From positions 2,170,001-2,234,000 of the forward strand of contig OZ252290.1 in NCBI GenBank assembly GCA_965250105.1: DNA of 64,000 nt, read 5' to 3'. The translations under genes were made by a program, and so were the position numbers. Source of the DNA: JBCBSK01 sp965250105. GTDB lineage: Bacteria; Pseudomonadota; Alphaproteobacteria; Rhizobiales; Tepidamorphaceae. Positions 8,478 to 16,388 of the stretch are shown here, in pieces. Under the pieces are notes generated by a model. It was not told the DNA's origin. It made no database searches and saw nothing but the letters and a program-made list of their open reading frames with translations. Position 1 is the first letter of the stretch. Each line of letters opens with the position of its first letter.

Positions 8478-9152
8478 CTACTCCGCCGGGGCCTGGTCGT
8501 TCTTGACGGCGTATTTCTGCAGGAGCGGCAATTGCGCGATCGAGAACGCGATCGTGATCGGCATCACGCCGAACACCTTGAAGGCGACCCAGAAATCGGT
8601 CGAGAACAGCCGCCAGATCGCCTCGTTGAGCAGCGCGAGGAAGATGAAGAAGCCGATCCAGCGCAAGGTCAGCAGCCGCCAGCCGTCATCGGTCAGGTGA
8701 AAGACCTCGCCGAGCACCAGCTTGAGCAGCGGCCGCTTGAAGACGAGGCCGGCCGTCAGCAGGCCGGCGAACATCAGATTGACGATGGTCGGCTTGAGCT
8801 TGATGAACAATTCGTCCTGCAGCCACAGCGTCAGCGCGCCGAAGGCGATGACGAAGACCGCCGACACCATGGGCATGACCGGCAGCTTGCGGAACTTCAG
8901 ATAGGACAGGCCGAGCGCCACGACGGTGGCCACCATGAAGGCGGCGGTGGCAGCGAAGATGTCCGCCCGCCAGTTGACCAGGAAAAACACCAGAAGCGGC
9001 CCGAGCTCGAGTGCGAGCTTGAGGAGCGAGGGCTCTTCCGGCCCGTCCGTCGGGACGGCTTCCGCTGACCCAGGTGTCATGGACGCGGGCGTCGCGGACG
9101 CTGTCGTCGGAGAGGTCAGCTTGGGGTCGGGATCTGTGTCGGGTAGGCTCAT
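8478..9152 (-). CDS. yciB: Inner-membrane septation-type protein YciB
   Basis: YciB (septation protein A, also named IspZ) is an inner-membrane protein with roles in cell-envelope integrity and division. The 224-residue product has a hydrophilic N-terminal extension of about 45 residues, then five or six transmembrane segments with family motifs LELGPLLVFFLVNW, IFAATAAFMVATV, PTIVNLMFAGLL and LTLRWIGFFIFLALLNEAIW. I chose ATG 9152; the long open frame upstream is an antisense reading of the sigma factor gene. It lies 50 bases downstream of that gene and may share its transcript. In rhizobia yciB often neighbours ccm genes, as here. Confidence 0.92.
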   Translation of the reverse strand: MSLPDTDPDPKLTSPTTASATPASMTPGSAEAVPTDGPEEPSLLKLALELGPLLVFFLVNWRADIFAATAAFMVATVVALGLSYLKFRKLPVMPMVSAVFVIAFGALTLWLQDELFIKLKPTIVNLMFAGLLTAGLVFKRPLLKLVLGEVFHLTDDGWRLLTLRWIGFFIFLALLNEAIWRLFSTDFWVAFKVFGVMPITIAFSIAQLPLLQKYAVKNDQAPAE

Positions 9153-9202
9153 CGCCCTTTTATGGGGAGCGGTCGGCGCGCGTGCAATGGGCTGTCGCCG
9201 AA

Positions 9203-9769
9203 TCAGTCGACTTCGGTGATGCCGTCGCCTTCGAGCGCCTTTCGGAGCCGCGAGAAGGCCAGCCGGATGCGCGATTTCACCGTGCCGAGCGGCAGGTCCG
9301 TGACTTCCGAGATCTGGCTGTGCGACAGACCCTCGAAGAATGCCATGCGCACCAGCGTCAATTGTTCCTCGGGCAGGACCGTGATCGCCTTGCGCACGCG
9401 CCCATCGCGCTCCTCGGCGTCGTAGACGATGTCGGCGCGCGGCGTTTCCGACGGCAGCAGCATCGGGTCCGACGCATCGAGGCTGTCGGACTTGTCGCGG
9501 CGCAGAAGATCGATGCGCCGGTTGCGCGCCACCCGGAACAGCCAGGTGCCGACCGAGGATTTCGACGCATCGAACAGCGCCGCCTTGCGCCACAGCGTGA
9601 CCATGACGTCCTGGGTCAGTTCCTCGGCCTGGGCCGCGTCGGCGCCGAGCCGCATGAGATAGGCTTTGATTCGCGGCGCGAAATGATCGAACACTTCGGT
9701 GAACGCGGCGCGATCGCGATCGGTCGCGATGCGGGCCACGAGGCTTGCGAAATACGCTTTATCCGACAT
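9203..9769 (-). CDS. ECF-type RNA polymerase sigma factor
   Basis: This 188-residue sigma-70-family factor has the two-domain ECF layout: region 2 at about residues 24-95 (FDHFAPRIKAYLMRLGAD, TQDVMVTLWRKA, VGTWLFRVARNRRIDLLRR) and region 4 at about 125-182 (LPEEQLTLVRMAFFEGLSHSQ and the recognition helix LPLGTVKSRIRLAFSRLRKAL). It resembles the RpoE/SigK-like group that is usually controlled by a ChrR-type anti-sigma encoded next to it. Here no anti-sigma gene is adjacent on either side: yciB follows and an IalB-family gene lies divergently. Its targets and signal cannot be told from the sequence. Confidence 0.93.
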   Translation of the reverse strand: MSDKAYFASLVARIATDRDRAAFTEVFDHFAPRIKAYLMRLGADAAQAEELTQDVMVTLWRKAALFDASKSSVGTWLFRVARNRRIDLLRRDKSDSLDASDPMLLPSETPRADIVYDAEERDGRVRKAITVLPEEQLTLVRMAFFEGLSHSQISEVTDLPLGTVKSRIRLAFSRLRKALEGDGITEVD

Positions 9770-10011
9770 GAAGTCCCGACAGGTCCGGCGGTTCGGCCAC
9801 GGAGGGCGACGAGGCTCTTTTCAAGCCGCGGGTAAACAAGGTCTGCGCGCGCATCGTCACAATGCGTTACAAATTGTCAAATTCCTGCCTGCATTCTTGG
9901 CACAGTTCCGCTAGCTACGGCATCACGCCCGACCGGTCCGAGATGTCCCGACCGCTTGCCTTCGTCATCCGACCGCGCTAGCTGCGCGGCCAACCTAGAT
10001 GGAATCGAGAC

Positions 10012-10533
10012 ATGACGCGACCGCGTATTCTCTCCGCCCTTGCCGGCCTTCTCGGCCTGGCGCTGCTCCTGTCACCGCCGCCGCTGGCGGCCCAGACCGC
10101 CCAGGCGCTCGGACAGTTCCGCGACTGGGGCGCTTATGTATCGGGCAGCGGCAGCGACAGAACCTGCTTCATTCTGACGCAGCCCAAGGACATGGAGCCG
10201 AAGAACGTCAATCGCGGCGACGTCTTCTTCTATGTCACGATCCGCCCGTCCCAGGGCGTGCGCAACGAGGTGTCGGTCATCACCGGCTACACCTATCAGG
10301 CCAATTCGACGGTGACCGCCGAGATCGGCAGCGACCGCTTCACCCTGTTCACCAATCAGGATGCCGCCTGGCTCGACAATGCCGCCGAGGAAGCGCGCCT
10401 GATCGCCGCCATGCGGGCGGGACAGACCATGGTGGTGCGCGGCACGTCGAGCCGGGGCACCAACACGGTCGATCAGTATTCGCTGTTCGGCGTGTCGGCC
10501 GCCCTCGACCGCGCCGCGCAGGAATGCCAGTAA
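10012..10533 (+). CDS. Invasion-associated locus B (IalB) family periplasmic protein
   Basis: This 173-residue exported protein has a signal peptide (about residues 1-27, ending PPPLAAQT) and an IalB domain: FRDWGAYVSGSGSDRTCFIL, VFFYVTIRPSQGVRNEVSV, then VVRGTSSRGTNTVDQYSLFG and two cysteines (C in DRTCF and the near-terminal QECQ). IalB was named for erythrocyte invasion by Bartonella, but the family is widespread in free-living rhizobia and its general role is unknown. The gene is divergent from the sigma factor; the 242-base gap between them holds A/T-richer sequence likely to contain both promoters. Confidence 0.85.
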   Translation: MTRPRILSALAGLLGLALLLSPPPLAAQTAQALGQFRDWGAYVSGSGSDRTCFILTQPKDMEPKNVNRGDVFFYVTIRPSQGVRNEVSVITGYTYQANSTVTAEIGSDRFTLFTNQDAAWLDNAAEEARLIAAMRAGQTMVVRGTSSRGTNTVDQYSLFGVSAALDRAAQECQ

Positions 10534-10609
10534 GCCGGCCAGATCGCCTGGTCCGGCCATCTTCCAAGCCCTCTCCCGCGATCGGCGATACCGTGCTACA
10601 TCGGAGCCC

Positions 10610-11842
10610 ATGGCAACGCTTCTAGATGTTTCACGCGCCGGCGCCGAGCCCGCGCCGCAGCGGTCGTCGTCCCGGCCGGGCCTGGTCGGTCTCGACCGGG
10701 CCGGGCTGATGGCCGCCCTAGGCACCGTCGGCGTGCCGGAGCGCCAGCAGCGCATGCGCGCGGGCCAGCTCTGGAAATGGCTCTACGGGCGCGGCGCCAG
10801 CGATTTCGCCGCGATGACGGATATCTCCAAGGATCTCCGGGCAACGCTCGACGATGCCTTCGATATCGCCCGGCCGAGTATCATCACCGAACAGGTGTCG
10901 GTCGACGGCACCCGCAAATGGCTGATCCGCCTGCCCGCCCTCGAACCGGGGCAGCGCCCCGCCGATGTCGAGACGGTCTATATCCCCGAACATGACCGGG
11001 GGACGCTCTGCGTCTCCTCCCAGGTCGGCTGCACGCTGACCTGCACCTTCTGCCATACCGGCACGCAGAAATGGGTGCGCAACCTAACCGCCGGCGAGAT
11101 CCTGGCGCAGATTATGATCGCCCGCGACCGGCTCGGCGACTGGCCGGGTGCCGCGCGGCCCGACGATGGCGGCCTGATACCCGACGGCGACCGGGCGGTG
11201 TCGAACATCGTCATGATGGGCATGGGCGAGCCGCTCTACAATTTCGACAATGTGCGCGACGCGCTGCTGATCGCCTCCGACGGCGAGGGGCTGTCGCTGT
11301 CCAAGCGCCGGATCACGCTGTCGACATCGGGCGTGGTGCCGATGATTCCGCCGACCGGCGCCGAGATCGGCTGCATGCTGGCGATCTCGCTGCATGCGAC
11401 GCGCGACGATCTGCGCGACGAACTGGTGCCGCTGAACAAGAAGTATCCGATCGCCGACCTGCTCGACGCCTGCCGCGCCTATCCGGGCCTGTCGAATGCG
11501 CGCCGCATCACCTTCGAATATGTCATGCTGCGCGGGGTCAACGATTCCGATGCCGAGGCGCGCGACCTCGTCCGCCTGCTCAAGGGCATCCCGGCCAAGA
11601 TCAACCTCATTCCGTTCAATCCGTGGCCGGGCACGGCTTATGAGTGCTCCGACTGGGAGCGCATCGAGGCCTTCGCCGACATCGTCAACCGGGCCGGCTA
11701 TGCGAGCCCGGTACGCACGCCGCGCGGCCGCGACATCATGGCCGCCTGCGGCCAGCTCAAGAGCGCGTCGGAACGGGTGCCCGCCTGGAAGCTGCGCGCG
11801 GGGGCCACGGCCGACCCCGCCGCCAGCGCGGCCGGGGCATGA
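10610..11842 (+). CDS. rlmN: Dual-specificity 23S rRNA A2503 / tRNA methyltransferase RlmN
   Basis: RlmN is a radical-SAM enzyme that adds a methyl group to C2 of A2503 in 23S rRNA and of A37 in some tRNAs. The 410-residue protein has the radical-SAM cluster cysteines C141, C145 and C148 in CTLTCTFC, the SAM-binding GMGEPLYNFDNV, and ITLSTSGVVPMIP. The N-terminal domain has LWKWLYGRGASDF typical of RlmN. The catalytic C-terminal cysteine is in DIMAACGQL. The C terminus carries an extra Ala-rich tail. The stop overlaps the start of the next gene. Confidence 0.97.
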   Translation: MATLLDVSRAGAEPAPQRSSSRPGLVGLDRAGLMAALGTVGVPERQQRMRAGQLWKWLYGRGASDFAAMTDISKDLRATLDDAFDIARPSIITEQVSVDGTRKWLIRLPALEPGQRPADVETVYIPEHDRGTLCVSSQVGCTLTCTFCHTGTQKWVRNLTAGEILAQIMIARDRLGDWPGAARPDDGGLIPDGDRAVSNIVMMGMGEPLYNFDNVRDALLIASDGEGLSLSKRRITLSTSGVVPMIPPTGAEIGCMLAISLHATRDDLRDELVPLNKKYPIADLLDACRAYPGLSNARRITFEYVMLRGVNDSDAEARDLVRLLKGIPAKINLIPFNPWPGTAYECSDWERIEAFADIVNRAGYASPVRTPRGRDIMAACGQLKSASERVPAWKLRAGATADPAASAAGA

Positions 11843-12360
11843 TCCTGACGATCCTCTGGCGCGGCCTCGTCCTGTTGGCGGGGTTGTTGCTGGCCGGCGT
11901 CGTCGTCGGCGTCTTCGTCTTCGCCGCGACGACCGTCGGTCTCGGCCTGCCGCGCCCCGATGCGCCGCCCGAGGCGGTGTGGGATTTCGGCACGGCGGTC
12001 GGCTTCGGCGTCTTCATGGCGCTCGCCGTGCTCGGCTATGCGGCGGGGCCGGCGCTGTTGTCCGCGATCATCACCGAAGGGTTCCAGATCCGCGCCCCGG
12101 TCGCCCATCTCCTGATCGGCGGCGGCGTTGGCGTCACCACCTATCTGATCCTGCATATGCGCTTTTTCGGCGCGATCTCCTTCTCCGCCGCCGATCTGGA
12201 TGGGCTGCTGATCCTGGTCGCGGCCGGTTTCGTTGGTGGCTTCGTCTATTGGCTGGTCGCCGGCCGCAGCGCCGGCCGGACCGCATATCGGGCGGCAGAC
12301 GACCCCGGCATCCGCCGTGCCGTCGACCGGTCGATCGCCCGCTCGCGCGGCGAGGAGTGA
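11839..12360 (+). CDS. Four-helix inner-membrane protein, unknown
   Basis: The 173-residue product has four hydrophobic segments (about residues 5-32, 50-75, 85-105 and 118-140), including LLIGGGVGVTTYLILHM and LILVAAGFVGGFVYWLVAG, and a basic C-terminal tail (RRAVDRSIARSRGEE). The start codon overlaps the rlmN stop in ATGA fashion, so translation is probably coupled to rlmN. Similar small membrane proteins behind rlmN occur in rhizobia, but I know of no assigned function. Confidence 0.75.
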   Translation: MILTILWRGLVLLAGLLLAGVVVGVFVFAATTVGLGLPRPDAPPEAVWDFGTAVGFGVFMALAVLGYAAGPALLSAIITEGFQIRAPVAHLLIGGGVGVTTYLILHMRFFGAISFSAADLDGLLILVAAGFVGGFVYWLVAGRSAGRTAYRAADDPGIRRAVDRSIARSRGEE

Positions 12361-12408
12361 GGCGGGAACCCGTTCCCCTACCGTCGGCGCGGCGAGCGCC
12401 GTCCATAG

Positions 12409-12480
12409 ATCAATTCCAGCGAAAATGGGGACCGGTTTCGCGTCCGGAATGGCGCAAAATCAATAGGCTAGGGCCTATCC
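12409..12480 (-). repeat. Dispersed palindromic repeat, family 1, copy 1
   Basis: Read on the minus strand this 72-base stretch runs from GGATAGGCCCTAGCC through TGATTTT and CATTCCGGACGCGAA to TTCGCTGGAATTGATC, and matches the copy at 24869-24942 in about four fifths of positions by eye. It forms a stem of GCGAAA with TTTCGC and of CAATTCC with GGAATGG. Intergenic palindromic elements of this look are known as repeats in rhizobial genomes. It lies between the rlmN-linked membrane gene and the convergent LysE gene. Confidence 0.7.
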
Positions 12481-12507
12481 TGTGCGCTAGGGGGCAATGG
12501 ATATGTT

Positions 12508-13149
12508 CTAGCGCCGGTCGAGCAGCAGTTTCAGCGCGAAGCCGCCCATGATCGAGGCGAACAGCCAGTCGATCCCCCGCATCACCCATCTGGACCGACG
12601 CGCCAGGGCGGAGACCCAGTCGGCGAACAGGATCAGCGGGATGCAGGACAATACCGCCAGGACAACCAGCGTGACGCCGAGAAAGACGAGTTTCTGCATT
12701 GCCGCCGGATCGCCGGGGGCAACGAATTGCGGCAGGAAGGTGAGAAAGAAGATCACCACCTTCGGGTTGAGCAGGTTGATCCCGATACCCTGCAGATAGG
12801 CGCTGGCCACCGGTTCGCGCGGCTTGACGGCATGATCAAGCGTCAGCGCCGAGCCGTGGCGGACCGACTGAATGGCGAGCCACAGGAGATAGACCGCGCC
12901 GGCGAGCTGGATCGCCCGATAGGCGGTATCGTTGGCGGCCAGCAGGGCCGACAGCCCGATCGCCGCGAGAAGCGTATGCACGAGATTGCCCGTCGCGGCG
13001 CCCAGCATGGCGGCCATGCCCCGCGCGCGGCCCTGCGACAGGGTCTTGCCGAGGAACAGGGCCATGTCGGGCCCCGGCGTGAAGATGATCACGAAGACGG
13101 CTGCGAGATAGGCGAGAAAGAGCGGGGTTTCGGGAACGATGTCGAACAT
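12508..13149 (-). CDS. LysE/RhtB-family amino-acid exporter
   Basis: The 213-residue inner-membrane protein has the six-helix LysE fold: the N-terminal signature FLAYLAAVFVIIFTPGPDMA, AAMLGAATGNLVHTLLAAIG (helix 2), QLAGAVYLLWLAIQSVRHG (helix 3), GIGINLLNPKVVIFFLTFLPQF (read in two parts), and two C-terminal helices. LysE/RhtB proteins export amino acids such as lysine, threonine or homoserine lactones; the substrate cannot be inferred. It is transcribed alone, with a dispersed repeat between it and the convergent gene upstream. Confidence 0.92.
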   Translation of the reverse strand: MFDIVPETPLFLAYLAAVFVIIFTPGPDMALFLGKTLSQGRARGMAAMLGAATGNLVHTLLAAIGLSALLAANDTAYRAIQLAGAVYLLWLAIQSVRHGSALTLDHAVKPREPVASAYLQGIGINLLNPKVVIFFLTFLPQFVAPGDPAAMQKLVFLGVTLVVLAVLSCIPLILFADWVSALARRSRWVMRGIDWLFASIMGGFALKLLLDRR

Positions 13150-13266
13150 GGCATGGGTCCGCTTCTTGACCGTCTCGACAATGTCGGATCGGCCGGCCCC
13201 GGGCCACCCGATTTCCGCGCGCGCGGCGCATCGCGGTCATGCCGCGCGTCTCGGGCCGCCGGCCTG

Positions 13267-13905
13267 TTATCCGGTCGTGGTGTCGAAATAGCCCTTCAGC
13301 GAGCCGTTCAGCGCCCAGTGCAGCGCTTCCGGTATCCGGTCATGGCCCCAGAACAGTTCGCCATCGGCGGTCACGATGGTTGGCGCGCCGAACAGGCCGA
13401 GGCTCATCGCCTCTTCGGTGAGGGCTTTCAGCCGGCCCTTGTTTTCCGGCGTCGTGGCGCCGGCCAGCACGTCCTCGGCGGGCAGGCCGAGATCGGACAG
13501 GATCGCGGCCACCGTCTCGCGATCGTTGATCTGGCGGCCGTCGGCGAATTCGGCCGTGTAGACGTGCCGGGCGAAATCCGGCAGCCAGTCGCTGTCGAGC
13601 CCGAAGGCCGCGACGCGCGCCGGCAGCAGGCTCGGCTGGGGGAACGGGTCGGGCATTTTGAAGGCGAGTCCGACACCGTCGCAGAGGCGTTCGAGATCGC
13701 GCGCCATCAGCCGCCCCTTGGCCTCCTGCCAGTTGAACGGGGAATCGGTGGGCAGGCCGCGATCGCGAAACACCGCGCCGAGCAGGAACGGCCGCCAGCG
13801 CACCTCGATGCCCGATTTCGCGGCCAGGGCTTCGATCCGCATGGCGGCGGGATAGGAATAGGTCGACGCGAATTCGAACCAGAAGTCGATGCGGGCCATC
13901 GCCAT
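13267..13905 (-). CDS. 2-hydroxychromene-2-carboxylate isomerase family protein (GST kappa / DsbA fold)
   Basis: This 212-residue protein begins RIDFWFEFASTYSYPA with the catalytic-serine region of the HCCA isomerase family, then VRWRPFLLGAVFRD, and ends with LFGAPTIVTADGELFWGHDR, the cis-proline and C-terminal elements of the DsbA/GST-kappa fold. In naphthalene degradation such enzymes isomerise hydroxychromene carboxylate to hydroxybenzylidene pyruvate using glutathione. No aromatic degradation genes are nearby, so here it is more likely a general glutathione-dependent oxidoreductase. The second ATG (13899, MARIDF) is an equally possible start. Confidence 0.88.
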   Translation of the reverse strand: MAMARIDFWFEFASTYSYPAAMRIEALAAKSGIEVRWRPFLLGAVFRDRGLPTDSPFNWQEAKGRLMARDLERLCDGVGLAFKMPDPFPQPSLLPARVAAFGLDSDWLPDFARHVYTAEFADGRQINDRETVAAILSDLGLPAEDVLAGATTPENKGRLKALTEEAMSLGLFGAPTIVTADGELFWGHDRIPEALHWALNGSLKGYFDTTTG

Positions 13906-14073
13906 GTCATCCCCTCGCGATCCCGAAGCCTGATCAGCATAGGGGTCTTGGTCGGCCGCGCAAGGCGGCGGTCACGCTTTCGCATGACCCGGCTTCGCCG
14001 CCGCTCTTGCCGCGCGCGCGCCGACGGGATAGGTCACGCCGCACCCCGAAACGCGCCGGAATAGGCGGCCTTC

Positions 14074-14922
14074 ATGTCCGAGTTTCGCTTCCTGCCCGGC
14101 CGCAACGGCCGCTCCGCGCTCCGCTTCTGGATCGTGGCGGCGTGTTTTGCGCTGTTCATCCTGACGATCCGGGCCTTTCCCGAGATCGACTGGACGCTGG
14201 CGGGTCTGTTCTTCGATACCGCGCGCGGGGTGTTTCCGGCCATCGACAGCGGCTTTCTCGAAGGCCTGCGCGATGTCAACGAGATCATCATCTATGTCTG
14301 CGCGCTCGGCCTGCTCGGTCGCCTTGTCCTGCCCCGGCAATACAAGGTCGGCGATGCCAAGGCCTTCGTCTTCCTGCTTCTGGTCCTGATCCTCGGCACC
14401 GGCTTCACGATCAACCAGATCTTCAAGGAGAATATCGGCCGACCGCGGCCCTATCAGGTCGAGATGTTTGGCGGGCCGCATCCTTACGTGCCGCCGGCGC
14501 AGGATGCCGCCTATTGCCGCTCGAACTGTTCGTTCCCGTCGGGCGAGGCGGGGCTGGCGTTTACCTATGCGGCGATCGCGGTGACGCTGACGGGCAAGCG
14601 CGCGCTGATCGTGCTCGGGCTCGGCATCGGCTGGGGGCTGGCGATGAGCGGCATGCGCATGTCGTTCGGCGCGCACTGGTTCTCCGACGTCATCACCTCG
14701 GGCTTCGTGGTTTTCGTCTGGACCTGGCTGCTCGGCTGGCTGTTCTACACCAGAAGCCCGCCCTGGACGTCGTCGGAAGCGATCGACACGGCCTTGTTTC
14801 GCACCCGCGCCGCCCTTGGCCGCGAACTCGGCTATGCCTGGGACGTCCATGTCGACGCGTTCCGCCACGCCTGGCGGTTCATCGACCGGCGGCTGATCGA
14901 CCGTCTCCGACGACGATCCTAG
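14074..14922 (+). CDS. PAP2-family membrane phosphatase with PSGE in motif 2
   Basis: The 282-residue inner-membrane protein has six hydrophobic segments and the three phosphatase motifs: KENIGRPRP (about residues 118-126), SFPSGE (153-158) and SFGAHWFSDV with H201 and D205. Such enzymes dephosphorylate lipid pyrophosphates, phosphatidylglycerol phosphate or lipid A on the periplasmic side. Motif 2 has Glu158 where most family members have the general acid/base histidine (PSGH); variants with SGE occur in proteobacterial LpxE-like proteins, so the enzyme may still work. The stop overlaps the first base pairs of a dispersed repeat. Confidence 0.85.
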   Translation: MSEFRFLPGRNGRSALRFWIVAACFALFILTIRAFPEIDWTLAGLFFDTARGVFPAIDSGFLEGLRDVNEIIIYVCALGLLGRLVLPRQYKVGDAKAFVFLLLVLILGTGFTINQIFKENIGRPRPYQVEMFGGPHPYVPPAQDAAYCRSNCSFPSGEAGLAFTYAAIAVTLTGKRALIVLGLGIGWGLAMSGMRMSFGAHWFSDVITSGFVVFVWTWLLGWLFYTRSPPWTSSEAIDTALFRTRAALGRELGYAWDVHVDAFRHAWRFIDRRLIDRLRRRS

Positions 14923-14988
14923 ATCCGTTCATCCCGTGTCGGGATCGCGGGCGTCGATGCCGATGAGGGATGTAAACCCGATCGGGCG
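14921..14988 (+). repeat. Dispersed palindromic repeat, family 2, copy A
   Basis: The stretch begins AGATCCGTTCATCC, has an inner GTCGGGATCGC, and closes with GGGATGTAAACCCGATC. It matches position by position the element at 61111-61171 in the outer blocks (AGATC-GTTCATCC, GTCGG-ATCGC, GGATGTAAA-C-GATC). The outer ends are inverted repeats. It starts inside the stop codon of the PAP2 gene and may act as its terminator. Confidence 0.65.
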
Positions 14989-15113
14989 TCGACGCCCGAG
15001 AGACCGCCTGACAACCGAAACGCCGCGCTTGCCGTGCGCATCGCGGTATCTATAGTGCCGGCCGCGCCATTGTCCGCGATGGCGGCCCCGTTCCCTGAAA
15101 GATCGTTCAACCC

Positions 15114-16334
15114 ATGTCCCATCACATCAAGAAGGTCGTGCTTGCCTATTCCGGCGGCCTCGACACATCGGTCATCCTGAAATGGCTGCAGACGACCTAT
15201 GGCTGCGAGGTCGTCACCTTCACCGCCGATCTCGGCCAGGGCGAGGAGCTTGAGCCGGCGCGGCATCGCGCCGAACTGCTCGGCATCCCCGACGAGAACA
15301 TCTTCGTCGACGATCTGCGCGAGGAATTCGTCCGCGATTTCGTCTTCCCGATGTTTCGCGCCAACACGGTCTATGAGGGGCAGTATCTGCTCGGCACCTC
15401 GATCGCGCGGCCGCTGATCGCCAAGCGGCAGATCGAGATCGCCAGGATGACCGGCGCCGACGCGGTCGCCCATGGCTCGACCGGCAAGGGCAATGACCAG
15501 GTCCGGTTCGAACTGAGCTATTACGCGCTCAAGCCCGACATTCACGTCATCGCGCCATGGCGCGACTGGGAATTCAAATCGCGGACCGACCTGGTCGACT
15601 TCGCCGAAAAGCACCAGATCTCGGTGCCCAAGGACAAGCGCGGCGAGGCGCCGTTCTCCGTCGACGCCAACCTCCTGCACTCCTCCTCGGAGGGCAAGGT
15701 CCTGGAAGATCCCAATATCGGCCCGCCGGAATATGTCTTCCAGCGCACGGTCTCGCCGATGGAAGCGCCCGACGAGCCGGCCGAGATCACGATCGGCTTC
15801 GACAAGGGCGACGCCGTCTCGCTGAACGGCGAGGCGCTGTCGCCGGCGACGCTTCTGACGCGGCTCAACGATCTCGGCCGCCATCACGGCATTGGCCGCA
15901 TCGACCTCGTCGAGAATCGCTTCGTCGGCATGAAGTCGCGCGGCATCTACGAGACGCCCGGCGGCACCATCCTCCTGCAGGCCCATCGCGCGGTCGAATC
16001 CCTGACGCTCGATCGCGGCGCGGCGCATCTCAAGGACGAACTGATGCCGCGCTATGCCGAGCTGATCTATAACGGTTTCTGGTTCTCCCCCGAACGCGAG
16101 ATGCTTCAGGCGGCGATCGACAAGAGCCAGGAATTCGTCGAGGGCGAGGTGACGCTGACGCTCTACAAGGGCAATGTCATCGTCACCGGCCGGGCGAGCG
16201 GCCAGTCGCTCTATCAGGAAGACCTCGTCACCTTCGAGGACGACGAAGGGGCCTATGACCAGACCGATGCCGGCGGCTTCATCAAGCTGAACGCGCTCAG
16301 GCTGCGCACGTTGACCGCACGCCACCAGCGCTGA
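15114..16334 (+). CDS. argG: Argininosuccinate synthase
   Basis: ArgG joins citrulline and aspartate with ATP to form argininosuccinate, the penultimate step of arginine synthesis in the cytoplasm. The 406-residue protein has the PP-loop AYSGGLDTS (residues 11-19), GSTGKGNDQVRFE for citrulline/aspartate binding, and the typical LLHSSSEGKVLEDP and GIGRIDLVENRFVGMKSRG stretches. It is full length. Monocistronic by layout: priA starts 54 bases after the stop without an obvious promoter and may share its transcript. Confidence 0.98.
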   Translation: MSHHIKKVVLAYSGGLDTSVILKWLQTTYGCEVVTFTADLGQGEELEPARHRAELLGIPDENIFVDDLREEFVRDFVFPMFRANTVYEGQYLLGTSIARPLIAKRQIEIARMTGADAVAHGSTGKGNDQVRFELSYYALKPDIHVIAPWRDWEFKSRTDLVDFAEKHQISVPKDKRGEAPFSVDANLLHSSSEGKVLEDPNIGPPEYVFQRTVSPMEAPDEPAEITIGFDKGDAVSLNGEALSPATLLTRLNDLGRHHGIGRIDLVENRFVGMKSRGIYETPGGTILLQAHRAVESLTLDRGAAHLKDELMPRYAELIYNGFWFSPEREMLQAAIDKSQEFVEGEVTLTLYKGNVIVTGRASGQSLYQEDLVTFEDDEGAYDQTDAGGFIKLNALRLRTLTARHQR

Positions 16335-16388
16335 CGCGCTTTGCGTCGGGCGGACCGTCCCGCTACGGTTCGTCCGCGCGGAGGCGGG

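Noticed and set aside
9891..9915. TTGGCACAGTTCCGCT looks like a sigma-54 promoter
   Set aside because: TGGCAC is present but the -12 element has CGCT where TTGC is needed, so the match fails at the invariant GC pair.
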